From Streptomyces beigongshangae (GTDB lineage: Bacteria > Actinomycetota > Actinomycetes > Streptomycetales > Streptomycetaceae): a stretch of DNA of 64,000 nucleotides. The number at the start of each line of letters is the position of its first letter. Positions within the stretch are counted from its first letter, which is position 1. Under the pieces are notes generated by a model. The model was not told the origin of the DNA and searched no databases. It saw only the letters and a program-made list of their open reading frames with translations. Shown here one piece after another: positions 57,509 through 64,000 of this stretch. Location: the NCBI RefSeq assembly GCF_019710745.1, contig NZ_JAHKJW010000016.1, positions 92,190-156,189 on the forward strand. Direction: 5' to 3'. The position numbers and the translations under genes are program-made.

Positions 57509-57523
57509 CTGACGGTCCGTCAG
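57509..57523. promoter_or_regulatory. Operator site C, CTGACG-GTC-CGTCAG
   Basis: Perfect 6-base arms around GTC, 22 bases before the amidohydrolase start. Same core as sites A (24321) and B (54288). Confidence 0.75.
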
Positions 57524-57711
57524 CCAGCGGGCGCCGGTCTCCGGAATGCCGGGCGCCGCCGCGGGGTTGCGAGGACGGGGTGTCGACCCTGTGGAGGGGT
57601 TGCCCGAACTTGGCATGGCGGCCTGTGATGGGCGTCTCCCACGGCTGACGCATCCGCCATGAACAAGGCAAACTGGCCTGGTTGTCATGACGGTACGGCA
57701 GGGGGACAGCG

Positions 57712-60678
57712 ATGGACGGTGTACCGGGAGTGCCGGAGCAGCGGAGTCCCGAGGGATCGGCGGCCCTGCGCTTCAGCGTGCTCGGCCCGGTGCGCGCCTG
57801 GCGCGGAGCGGAGGCGCTGCCCACGGGGTCCCCGCAGCAGCGCGCCCTGCTGGCCGCCCTGCTGCTGCGCGAGGGGCGCACGGCCACGGCGGGCGAGCTG
57901 ATCGACGCCCTGTGGGGTGACGAGCCGCCCTCCCAGGCCCTGGCGGCGGTCCGTACGTACGCCTCGCGGCTGCGCAAGATCCTCTCCCCCGGCGTCCTGG
58001 TCAGCGAGTCGGGCGGGTACGCGATCCGGCTCTCCGACGCCTCCGGTCCGGGCGGCGCGGGCGGCACCCTGGACCTGGCGGTGGCCCAGGAGCTGGCGGC
58101 CGACGCGGAGAAGGCGAAGGCGGCGGGCGACCTGTGCCACGCGCGCGCCCTGCTGAACAAGGCGCTCAACCTGTGGGACGGGGAGGTGCTGGCGAGCGTC
58201 CCGGGTCCGTACGCGGAGACCCAGCGCGCCCGGCTGGACGAATGGCGCCTCCAGCTCACCGAGACCCGCCTGGACATGGACCTCGAACAGGGCTGCCACG
58301 CGGAGGCGGTCTCCGAACTCACCGCGCTCACCGCGGCCCACCCCCTGCGGGAGCGGCTGCGCGAGCTGCTGATGCTGGCGCTGTACCGCTCGGGCCGCCA
58401 GGCCGAGGCCCTGGCCGTGTACGCGGACACCCGGCGGCTGCTGGCCGACGAGCTGGGCGTGGACCCGCGCCCCGGCCTCCAGGAACTCCAGCAGCGCATC
58501 CTCCAGGCCGACCCCGGTCTCGCGGAACCCTCGGCCCCGCTGGTCCCGCCGGAGGTCGCCGCCACCCCGGTGCGGCCCGCCCAGCTGCCGGCGACGGTCC
58601 CGGACTTCACCGGCCGGGCGTCCTTCGTGTCCGAGCTGAGCGAGGTGCTCGCGACCTCCGAGGGCCGGGTGATGGCGGTGTCCGCGCTGGCCGGGATCGG
58701 CGGCGTGGGCAAGACGACGCTCGCCGTCCACGTCGCGCACCGGTCGCGGGGCGTCTTCCCGGACGGGCAGCTGTACGTCGACCTCCAGGGCGCGGGCGCG
58801 CGGGCCGCCGAGCCCGAGGCGGTCCTGGGCGCCTTCCTGCGCGCCCTGGGCACCGCGGACTCGGCCATCCCGGACACCCTGGAGGAGCGGGCGGCGCTGT
58901 ACCGCTCGGTGCTGGACGGCCGCCGGGTGCTGGTGCTCCTCGACAACGCGCGGGACGCGGCCCAGGTGCGGCCGCTGCTGCCCGGCACCGAGGGGTGCGC
59001 CGCGCTGGTGACCTCGCGGGTGCGGATGGTCGACCTGGCCGGCGCGCACCTGGTCGACCTGGACGTGATGTCGCCGGAGGAGGCCCTCCAGCTCTTCACG
59101 AAGATCGTCGGCGAGGAGCGGGTGGCGTCGGAGCGGCAGTCGGCGCTGGACGTGGTGGCGGCCTGCGGCTTCCTGCCGCTGGCGATCAGGATCGCCGCGT
59201 CCCGGCTGGCGGCGCGGCGCACCTGGACGGTCTCGGTCCTGGCGGCGAAGCTCGCGGACGAGCGGCGCCGGCTGGACGAGCTCCAGGCCGGGGACCTCGC
59301 GGTGAAGGCCACGTTCGAGCTGGGCTACGGGCAGCTGGAGGCCGCCCAGGCGCGCGCCTTCCGGCTGCTGGGCCTCGCGGACGGCTCCGACATCTCGCTG
59401 GCGGCGGCCGCCGCGGTCCTCGACCTGTCCGTCGAGGAGACGGAGGACGTGCTGGAGTCGCTCGTCGACACCTCGCTGCTGGAGTCGGCGGCGCCCGGCC
59501 GCTACCGCTACCACGACCTGGTCCGGCTCTACGCGCGTGCGTGCGCCGAGCGGGACGAGCAGCCGCCGGGCGAGCGGGCCGCCGCGCTGTCGCGCCTGCT
59601 CGACTTCTACCTGGCCACGGCGGCCGGGGTCTACGCCATCGAGCGCCCCGGCGACCGGCTGGTGGACCACCTGGAGACGACGCAGTACCCGGGCCTGCGC
59701 TTCGCCGACGGCAGCGCGGCGCTCGACTGGCTGTACACGGAGGCGGCGCCGCTGCTGGCGTGCGTACGGCAGGCGGCGGGGACGGACCGGCTGCGGCGGG
59801 CGGTGGACCTGCTGTGGGCGGCCAAGGACCTCACCGAGTCGGGGGCCAACTCGCACCAGTACGAGACGACGGCGCGGGCGATGTGCGACGCCACCCGGGT
59901 CTCGGGGGACGGCAGGGCGGAGGGCAGGGCCCGGACGGTCCTCACCGACGTCCTCCTCGTCTCCGGCCGCATCGAGCAGGCGGAGGAGGAGGCGCAGCTC
60001 GCCATGGGACTTGCGGGCTCCGCACAGGACGCCACCGCGATCAGCTGGGTGGCGAACAACCGGGGACTCATCTGCCTGCACCAGGGCCGCCCCGCGGACG
60101 GCAAGGGCTTCTTCGACCAGGCCATAGAGCTTCTGCGAGCGGCGGGCAACCGGCCGTTCGAAGCAACGAGCCTGTGCAACCTCTCCCGCGCCCACCTGGG
60201 CATGGGCAACGTCACCAAGGCCGTGGAGATCGCACAGCGCGGCGTGGCGATCCACGCCGAGTTCGGGCGGACGGTACGCCTCGCCAACAGCCACTACGCC
60301 GTGGGCATCGCCCTGCACATGGCCGGCCGGCACCCCGAGGCGCTGGGACACTTCTCCGAAGCCCTGGGCATCCTCGGCGACCACCGGCAGCGGCTCTGGG
60401 AAGGGACCACGCACTTCCGCATCGCCGAGGTGCACCTGGCCGCCCGTCGTCCCGCGCAGGCCGCCCAGCATGCCGAACAGGCGCTCGCGCTCAGGTGCAT
60501 CGGCGGCGACCGTATGCGGGGCAACGTCCTGACACTCCTGGGGCGGGCCCTGTCGGTCCTGGGGCAGGTGGACCGGGCGACGGCCTGCTGGCGCGAGGCC
60601 CTCAACCTCTACGAACAGAGCAATGCCGTGGAGGCCGAGGAAGTACGGGCCCTGCTCTCACCGGCCACGGCGGCCTGA
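57712..60678 (+). CDS. afsR: AfsR-type SARP/NB-ARC/TPR global regulator
   Basis: 988 residues; S. coelicolor AfsR, as I recall, is 993. The SARP DNA-binding winged helix spans residues 20-95 (LRFSVLGPVRAWRG, SPQQRALLAALLLREGRTAT), followed by a bacterial transcriptional activation domain to about 270. An NB-ARC ATPase has its P-loop GIGGVGKTT at 328-336 and Walker B VLVLLDNARD near 405. TPR-like repeats lie at about 700-970. AfsR is phosphorylated by AfsK-type kinases and activates afsS to raise antibiotic production. An AfsS-like gene is directly downstream here, which supports the assignment. The ATG at 57712 has GGGGGACAG upstream. It is divergent from the site C operon. Confidence 0.93.
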   Translation: MDGVPGVPEQRSPEGSAALRFSVLGPVRAWRGAEALPTGSPQQRALLAALLLREGRTATAGELIDALWGDEPPSQALAAVRTYASRLRKILSPGVLVSESGGYAIRLSDASGPGGAGGTLDLAVAQELAADAEKAKAAGDLCHARALLNKALNLWDGEVLASVPGPYAETQRARLDEWRLQLTETRLDMDLEQGCHAEAVSELTALTAAHPLRERLRELLMLALYRSGRQAEALAVYADTRRLLADELGVDPRPGLQELQQRILQADPGLAEPSAPLVPPEVAATPVRPAQLPATVPDFTGRASFVSELSEVLATSEGRVMAVSALAGIGGVGKTTLAVHVAHRSRGVFPDGQLYVDLQGAGARAAEPEAVLGAFLRALGTADSAIPDTLEERAALYRSVLDGRRVLVLLDNARDAAQVRPLLPGTEGCAALVTSRVRMVDLAGAHLVDLDVMSPEEALQLFTKIVGEERVASERQSALDVVAACGFLPLAIRIAASRLAARRTWTVSVLAAKLADERRRLDELQAGDLAVKATFELGYGQLEAAQARAFRLLGLADGSDISLAAAAAVLDLSVEETEDVLESLVDTSLLESAAPGRYRYHDLVRLYARACAERDEQPPGERAAALSRLLDFYLATAAGVYAIERPGDRLVDHLETTQYPGLRFADGSAALDWLYTEAAPLLACVRQAAGTDRLRRAVDLLWAAKDLTESGANSHQYETTARAMCDATRVSGDGRAEGRARTVLTDVLLVSGRIEQAEEEAQLAMGLAGSAQDATAISWVANNRGLICLHQGRPADGKGFFDQAIELLRAAGNRPFEATSLCNLSRAHLGMGNVTKAVEIAQRGVAIHAEFGRTVRLANSHYAVGIALHMAGRHPEALGHFSEALGILGDHRQRLWEGTTHFRIAEVHLAARRPAQAAQHAEQALALRCIGGDRMRGNVLTLLGRALSVLGQVDRATACWREALNLYEQSNAVEAEEVRALLSPATAA

Positions 60679-60709
60679 TCGGCGGGACTCCCAGCAGGGC
60701 GGATGCAGA

Positions 60710-60731
60710 CGTTCAGCATTCGTTTATCTCC
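60710..60731 (+). promoter_or_regulatory. 11-bp direct repeats, candidate AfsR/PhoP site of afsS
   Basis: CGTTCAGCATT (60710-60720) and CGTTTATCTCC (60721-60731) repeat every 11 bases, one helical turn. In S. coelicolor the afsS promoter is bound by AfsR and PhoP at GTTCA-type direct repeats (from memory). A possible -10, TAACTG, follows at 60745. Transcription would start near 60757. Confidence 0.6.
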
Positions 60732-60813
60732 GCCCGTCACTCTCTAACTGTCACACCGTCGCGTCGGGGGGCAGACGGTCTGACCAGGAGCCCGACCATT
60801 AGTCTGCGGCTCC

Positions 60814-60859
60814 GAACGCCCGTCCGGCGGCCCTCGGGGGAGCCTCCGGACGGGCGTTC
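60814..60859 (+). terminator. Hairpin between afsR and afsS, within the likely afsS leader
   Basis: GAACGCCCGTCCGG pairs perfectly with CCGGACGGGCGTTC (14 bp) around 18 bases, followed by TTCTT. It can end afsR transcripts. It also lies between any upstream afsS promoter and the afsS ribosome-binding site (AGGGAG, 60881-60886), so attenuation is possible. Confidence 0.75.
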
Positions 60860-60894
60860 TTCAGTCGTCATCACATTCAGAGGGAGTGAACCCC

Positions 60895-61206
60895 ATGAGC
60901 GACAAGAAGAACACGAACGCGACTCTGCCGGACGACTCGGTCAAGGACGAGACCTTCACCACGCTGGACAACCCGATGCCGACGCCGTCGGCCGGACCCG
61001 ACGCCGTGGCGATGGACAACCCCATGCCCGTCCCGCCGGCCGGACCCGACGCCGTGGCGATGGACAACCCCATGCCGACGCCGTCGAAGGAGCCGGACGC
61101 CGTCACGCTGGACAACCCGATGCCGAGCGGGCCCGCCAAGGGTGGCGTCACGACGCTGGACAACCCGATGCCGGCGCCCCCGGCGTTCGGCCTGGACAAC
61201 AAGTAA
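60895..61206 (+). CDS. afsS: AfsS-like ('sigma-like') repeat protein
   Basis: 103 residues starting MSDKKNTNATLPDDSV. Five DNPMP motifs begin at residues 25, 41, 57, 73 and 89, an exact 16-residue period with the consensus PDAVxLDNPMPxPPAG, and a sixth partial LDN closes the protein. S. coelicolor AfsS is, as I recall, 63 residues with fewer DNHxP-type repeats, is activated by AfsR, and stimulates actinorhodin and undecylprodigiosin synthesis by an unknown mechanism. No signal peptide, membrane segment or Cys is present, and a disordered protein is expected. The ATG at 60895 has AGGGAG at 8 bases; a GTG 9 bases upstream overlaps that site and is less likely. Confidence 0.85.
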   Translation: MSDKKNTNATLPDDSVKDETFTTLDNPMPTPSAGPDAVAMDNPMPVPPAGPDAVAMDNPMPTPSKEPDAVTLDNPMPSGPAKGGVTTLDNPMPAPPAFGLDNK

Positions 61207-61229
61207 AGACCTTTCTCCCGACGGGGGAT

Positions 61230-61268
61230 TCGGCCGCGGTGGCGCGGAGGGGGAGCCACCGCGGCCGA
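61230..61268 (+). terminator. Terminator after afsS
   Basis: TCGGCCGCGGTGGC pairs perfectly with GCCACCGCGGCCGA (14 bp) around 11 bases, 24 bases beyond the stop codon. It separates afsS from the small secreted-peptide gene. Confidence 0.8.
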
Positions 61269-61312
61269 GGTCTGTCTGCGGAAGGGGTTCAGGTCAATCG
61301 ACGGCGCAAATT

Positions 61313-61351
61313 GTTCGATTCTTTCGAACGCGCGTCTTCTCTTCCTACTGT
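61313..61351 (+). promoter_or_regulatory. Candidate promoter/operator of the secreted peptide gene
   Basis: GTTCGA-N5-TCGAAC (61313-61329) is a perfect inverted repeat containing TCGA cores like SARP sites. TACTGT at 61346-61351 could be the -10. The distance to the ATG at 61390 is about 32 bases from the expected transcription start. Confidence 0.4.
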
Positions 61352-61389
61352 CACTTGCGTCCGGAACTCCCCTCCCACCAGGAGCAGAG

Positions 61390-61542
61390 ATGAGCCGTAT
61401 CAAGAAAGTTCTCGCCACGACCGCCCTGATGCTCGGCATAGCGGCCGCGGCTGCGAGCCCGGCACCGGCCGACAACAGCATGCCCGTCGCACCGCCGGAC
61501 AACAGCATGCCCGTCGCACCGCCGGACGCCGTCACTCCCTGA
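61390..61542 (+). CDS. Small secreted AfsS-motif peptide
   Basis: 50 residues. MSRIKKVLATTALMLGI with AAAAAS is a textbook signal peptide (basic start, hydrophobic core, A-rich end, cleavage after SPAPA or nearby). The mature part is only about 23 residues: DNSMPVAPP twice, then DAVTP. The DNxMP-P pattern and the DAV(T/A) segment are the same as in the AfsS repeats just upstream (DNPMPVPPAGPDAVA), so the two genes share ancestry. GGAG lies 5 bases before the ATG, and the stop TGA is at 61540. It is a separate transcription unit behind the afsS terminator. I know no described function; an extracellular signal or ligand is speculation. Confidence 0.75.
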   Translation: MSRIKKVLATTALMLGIAAAAASPAPADNSMPVAPPDNSMPVAPPDAVTP

Positions 61543-61678
61543 CGCAGCACTGGCCGAGCAGGGTCGAGCCGATCCGGTTCGGCCCTTCGTCATGCCCGGC
61601 GCGGTGGCCGTGACCCTGGCAGTGTCCGGGACCGGGGCCGTGGCCGTGACCGTGGCCGCATCGGCCGACCGGGCGCCC

Positions 61679-62962
61679 TCACGTGCAGAGTTCGTCGTCG
61701 ATCAAGGCGTTCGCCGTCTCCTGCGTCGACCAGTCCGCCGAGCCGTCGCCCGTGGCCTGCAGGACCACCGCGCGGCGGCCGTCCCCGCTGACGCCGTTGC
61801 GGGTCGTGTAGCCGGGCAGGTCGCCGCCGTGGCCGTAGTACGTCCCGCCGCAGGACAGCGGGACCTCCATCAGGCCGAGGCCGTACCGTGCGCCGGGCCA
61901 GCCGCGGTCCAGTTCCGGGGCCCGTACGGCCGTCCTCATCAGCGCCAGTTCCGCCGGGCGCAGCAGTCGGCCGCCGAGGAGCGCCCGGTAGAAGCGGGAC
62001 AGGTCGGCCGTCGTGCTGATCATGGCGCCCGCCGCACCGCCCGCGGTGGGATTGAGGTCGGTGACGTCGATCGGCGCCCGGTCCTCCCCGAAGCTGGAGT
62101 AGCCGCGCAGATGGCGTCCGGAGATCCGCGGGTACGTCGTCGGGGCGGTGGTGTCGCGCAGGCCCAGCGGGCGGATGACACGCGCGGTGACCTCCCGCTC
62201 CCAGCTGTGCCCGGTGGCCTTCTGGATGATCATTCCGGCGAGGATGTAGTTGGTGTTGGAGTAGCCCCACCCCTCGCCGGGCGCGAAGTTCGGCACGTGC
62301 TCCGTCGCGACGGCGACCAGCTGCTCCGGGGTCCAGGTGGTGTAACGGTCGGCCCGGTAGCCGTCCGTACTCGTGAACACGGGCAGGTCCGCCGCGTAGT
62401 CGAACAGTCCGCTGGTGTGCTGGAGCAGCTGCCGCACAGTGATCGCGCCACCGTCGTTGCCGTTGCCGGACACGGCTCCGGGCAGCCAGTGCTCCACGGT
62501 GTCGTCCAGCGACACGCGTCCCTCGCCGACGAGTTGCAGCATCACCGTGGCGACGAACGTCTTGGTGGTGCTGGCGATCCGGAACCGGTCACCGGGGCGC
62601 GCGGGGTCGCCCGTGGCCCGGTCGGCCAGCCCGGCGGTGGCGTGCCGGGAGCCCCGCGGGCCGGCCGACAGCGCCACGACGCCGACGGGTCCGGTCCTGA
62701 AGACCGCGTCCACGTGCGCCTGCAGCGTCCTGCCGCCGTGCGTCGGAGCGGGGGAACGTCCCTGCGGTGTGCCGTGCGGCGGGGCGTACGTCCCGTGGTG
62801 CGCCGGCGCGGCCGCGGATCCGGCCGGGGATCCGACTGCGAACCCCGTCGCGGACCCGGCTGCGGACCCGGTCGCGCCCGCCGCGGGCAGGGTCAGGGCG
62901 ATTCCGGCCAGGGCGGTCGCCAGCGCCGTGACTGCCACACGGGCGGTGAGTCCGGTCTTCAT
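61679..62962 (-). CDS. Exported class C beta-lactamase-fold serine hydrolase (D-Ala-D-Ala carboxypeptidase R61-like)
   Basis: 427 residues. The signal peptide (KTGLTARVAVTALATALAGI) is followed by a low-complexity Gly/Ala/His linker to about residue 75. The serine hydrolase motifs are STTK in RIASTTKTFVA, YSN in WGYSNTNYILAG and HGG in YYGHGGDLPG, as in Streptomyces R61 DD-peptidase. LLQHTSGLFDYAADLP and AGAMISTTADLSRFYRALL are further family marks. It acts on peptidoglycan stem peptides or similar amides outside the cell. The ATG at 62962 is chosen before the signal sequence. It converges with the small peptide gene. Confidence 0.92.
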   Translation of the reverse strand: MKTGLTARVAVTALATALAGIALTLPAAGATGSAAGSATGFAVGSPAGSAAAPAHHGTYAPPHGTPQGRSPAPTHGGRTLQAHVDAVFRTGPVGVVALSAGPRGSRHATAGLADRATGDPARPGDRFRIASTTKTFVATVMLQLVGEGRVSLDDTVEHWLPGAVSGNGNDGGAITVRQLLQHTSGLFDYAADLPVFTSTDGYRADRYTTWTPEQLVAVATEHVPNFAPGEGWGYSNTNYILAGMIIQKATGHSWEREVTARVIRPLGLRDTTAPTTYPRISGRHLRGYSSFGEDRAPIDVTDLNPTAGGAAGAMISTTADLSRFYRALLGGRLLRPAELALMRTAVRAPELDRGWPGARYGLGLMEVPLSCGGTYYGHGGDLPGYTTRNGVSGDGRRAVVLQATGDGSADWSTQETANALIDDELCT

Positions 62963-63204
62963 CGGTCGCGCTCCTCGCGTATCGGTCGGGCCGCCGTCGC
63001 GGTGTGACCACCACGCTGGGAATTCCGGCCGGACACGACGATCAAGCAGGCCGGCCGGCTGCCGGGGGTGCCTTCGCCCCGGCACGGACGGTGCCTGCTG
63101 TACCGCCCGGCGCCCGGTCCCGGCCGGCGCCTGACCCCGGCCTGTGCCCGACCCCGGCCGGCGCGGGTGCGGGCACGGGGCAATATATGCGTACTGATGC
63201 CCCG

Positions 63205-63864
63205 TCAGGTGCGACGACGCGCGTCGTCGAGGTAGCGCAGCACCGCCGCGACCCGCCGGTCCACCTGATCGGCGGGTGACAGGTCGAGCTTGGCGAAGAT
63301 GCTGCGGATGTGCTTGTGGACGGCGCCCTCCGTGACGACGAGCCGCTCGGCGATGGCCCCGTTGCCGAGCCCTTCCGCCATCAGCCCGAGCACATCGCGC
63401 TCGCGCGGGCTGAGCCGCTCCAGACGGGTGTCCTGGCGGCTGCGGGTGAAGAGCTGCGCGACGACCTCCGGATCGATGGCCGTCCCCCCGGACGCCACCC
63501 GGCCCAGCGCGTCCAGGAACTCCTCCACCCGCCCGACCCGCTCCTTGAGCAGATAGCCGAGCCCGGTGACCCCGCCGACGAGCAGCTCCGTGGCGAAGGA
63601 CTGCTCGACGTACGCCGAGAGGACGAGGACCGCCAGGTCGGGCCGTCGGCGCCGGGCCTCGACGGCCGCGACGATCCCCTCGTCGGTGTGCGTCGGCGGC
63701 ATCCGTACGTCGAGGATGGCGACGTCCGGCTCGTGGATGTCGATGGCGTCGAGGACGCCGTCGGCGGTGTCCGCCGTGGCCACCACGTCCAGGCCCTCGG
63801 CGCGCAGCAGCAGCGCGAGCCCCTCCCGCAGCAGCGCGTCGTCCTCGGCGATCACAATCCGCAT
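63205..63864 (-). CDS. NarL/LuxR-type response regulator
   Basis: 219 residues. The receiver domain has the acidic pair in MRIVIAEDDALLREGLALLL, the phosphoacceptor Asp in DVAILDVRMPP, the Thr/Ser position in VLVLSAY and the Lys in GYLLKERV. The C-terminal LuxR helix-turn-helix is LSPRERDVLGLMAEGLGNGA and VTEGAVHKHIRSIFAKL. It is partnered with the histidine kinase whose gene overlaps its start by 13 bases. Targets are unknown, but the class C hydrolase gene downstream on the same strand is a candidate. Confidence 0.94.
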   Translation of the reverse strand: MRIVIAEDDALLREGLALLLRAEGLDVVATADTADGVLDAIDIHEPDVAILDVRMPPTHTDEGIVAAVEARRRRPDLAVLVLSAYVEQSFATELLVGGVTGLGYLLKERVGRVEEFLDALGRVASGGTAIDPEVVAQLFTRSRQDTRLERLSPRERDVLGLMAEGLGNGAIAERLVVTEGAVHKHIRSIFAKLDLSPADQVDRRVAAVLRYLDDARRRT

Positions 63865-64000
63865 GGCAGTTCCACCTTCAGGGTCGTCGGGCCGCCGGGC
63901 GGGCTGGCCAGTTCGAGGGTGCCGTCGTGGGCCGCGATCCGGTCGCGGATGCCGGTGAGCCCGGAGCCGCCCTCCGCGTCGGCGCCGCCGCGGCCGTCGT
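63852..64000 (-). CDS. Sensor histidine kinase, C-terminal end only
   Basis: The minus-strand frame reads GGSGLTGIRDRIAAHDGTLE and ends KVELPCGL with TGA at 63852-63854. The GxGLxGIRDR block is the G2 box of the HATPase domain of NarX/DesK-type kinases. The rest lies outside the window. The end overlaps the response regulator ATG, so the two are co-translated. Confidence 0.88.
   Translation of the reverse strand, partial: DGRGGADAEGGSGLTGIRDRIAAHDGTLELASPPGGPTTLKVELPCGL

Noticed and set aside
60970..61190. 48-bp repeats could be taken for a CRISPR array
   Set aside because: The repeats are in frame, encode DNPMP units with no spacers of constant length, and sit inside an AfsS-type gene with a ribosome-binding site.

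Overview
The window is a very GC-rich actinobacterial chromosome segment and almost certainly Streptomyces. The evidence is the codon usage, many GTG starts, XRE regulators paired with DUF397 proteins, SARP/NB-ARC/TPR and STAND regulators, F420 enzymes, and a gene set (glutathione peroxidase, large D-Ala-D-Ala carboxypeptidase, FO synthase, AfsR, AfsS) that I recall as clustered around SCO4425-SCO4444 in S. coelicolor. That synteny is from memory and was not computed. About 50 protein genes, one tRNA and many intergenic hairpins and short tandem repeats are described.

Left part (1-9 kb): the end of a TetR regulator, then a glucarate module (GntP-type permease and glucarate dehydratase, divergent from an IclR regulator), then tRNA-Arg(CCU) with a perfect terminator. 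Beside the tRNA lie a VapBC-type toxin-antitoxin pair and an 18-codon scrap of a tyrosine recombinase, which look like the remains of an integrated element. A run of small unknown or DUF proteins follows.

Centre (9-44 kb): an MFS transporter divergent from an ArsR-like regulator coupled to glutathione peroxidase; a large membrane protein and a D-Ala-D-Ala carboxypeptidase with a very long acidic cytoplasmic tail; a GPP34 protein; an XRE regulator with its DUF397 partner; an ADP-ribosylglycohydrolase-like protein that has lost its metal ligands; a sodium/solute symporter; an SDR divergent from an unknown barrel protein; two large STAND-type ATPases (TPR and WD40) around a secreted ricin-type lectin; an L,D-transpeptidase-like protein without the catalytic motif; FO synthase (F420 biosynthesis) and an F420-type LLM oxidoreductase; an exported PHP metallohydrolase; a Ser/Thr kinase with a DUF4328 membrane sensor; and an exported tripeptidyl-aminopeptidase-like hydrolase.

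Right part (43-64 kb): a decayed XRE regulator with DUF397 and a deazaflavin nitroreductase; an ABC-F protein; a MerR regulator divergent from an alpha/beta hydrolase; a LysE exporter; a secreted protein; and two minus-strand catabolic operons (LLM, D-aminoacylase-like amidohydrolase, ALDH; and amidohydrolase, LLM, SDR). Both operons and the distant SDR/barrel pair at 24 kb carry the same palindrome, CTGACG-N3-CGTCAG, so they probably form one regulon. Last comes the afsR-afsS locus, followed by a class C serine hydrolase and a two-component pair cut by the window end.

The most interesting item is at the afsR-afsS locus. AfsS here is a 103-residue protein with five DNPMP motifs spaced exactly 16 residues apart. 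Directly downstream is a small gene (61390-61542) whose 50-residue product has a signal peptide and two DNSMP motifs, that is, an apparently exported relative of AfsS. Hairpins and candidate AfsR/PhoP-type direct repeats surround both genes.
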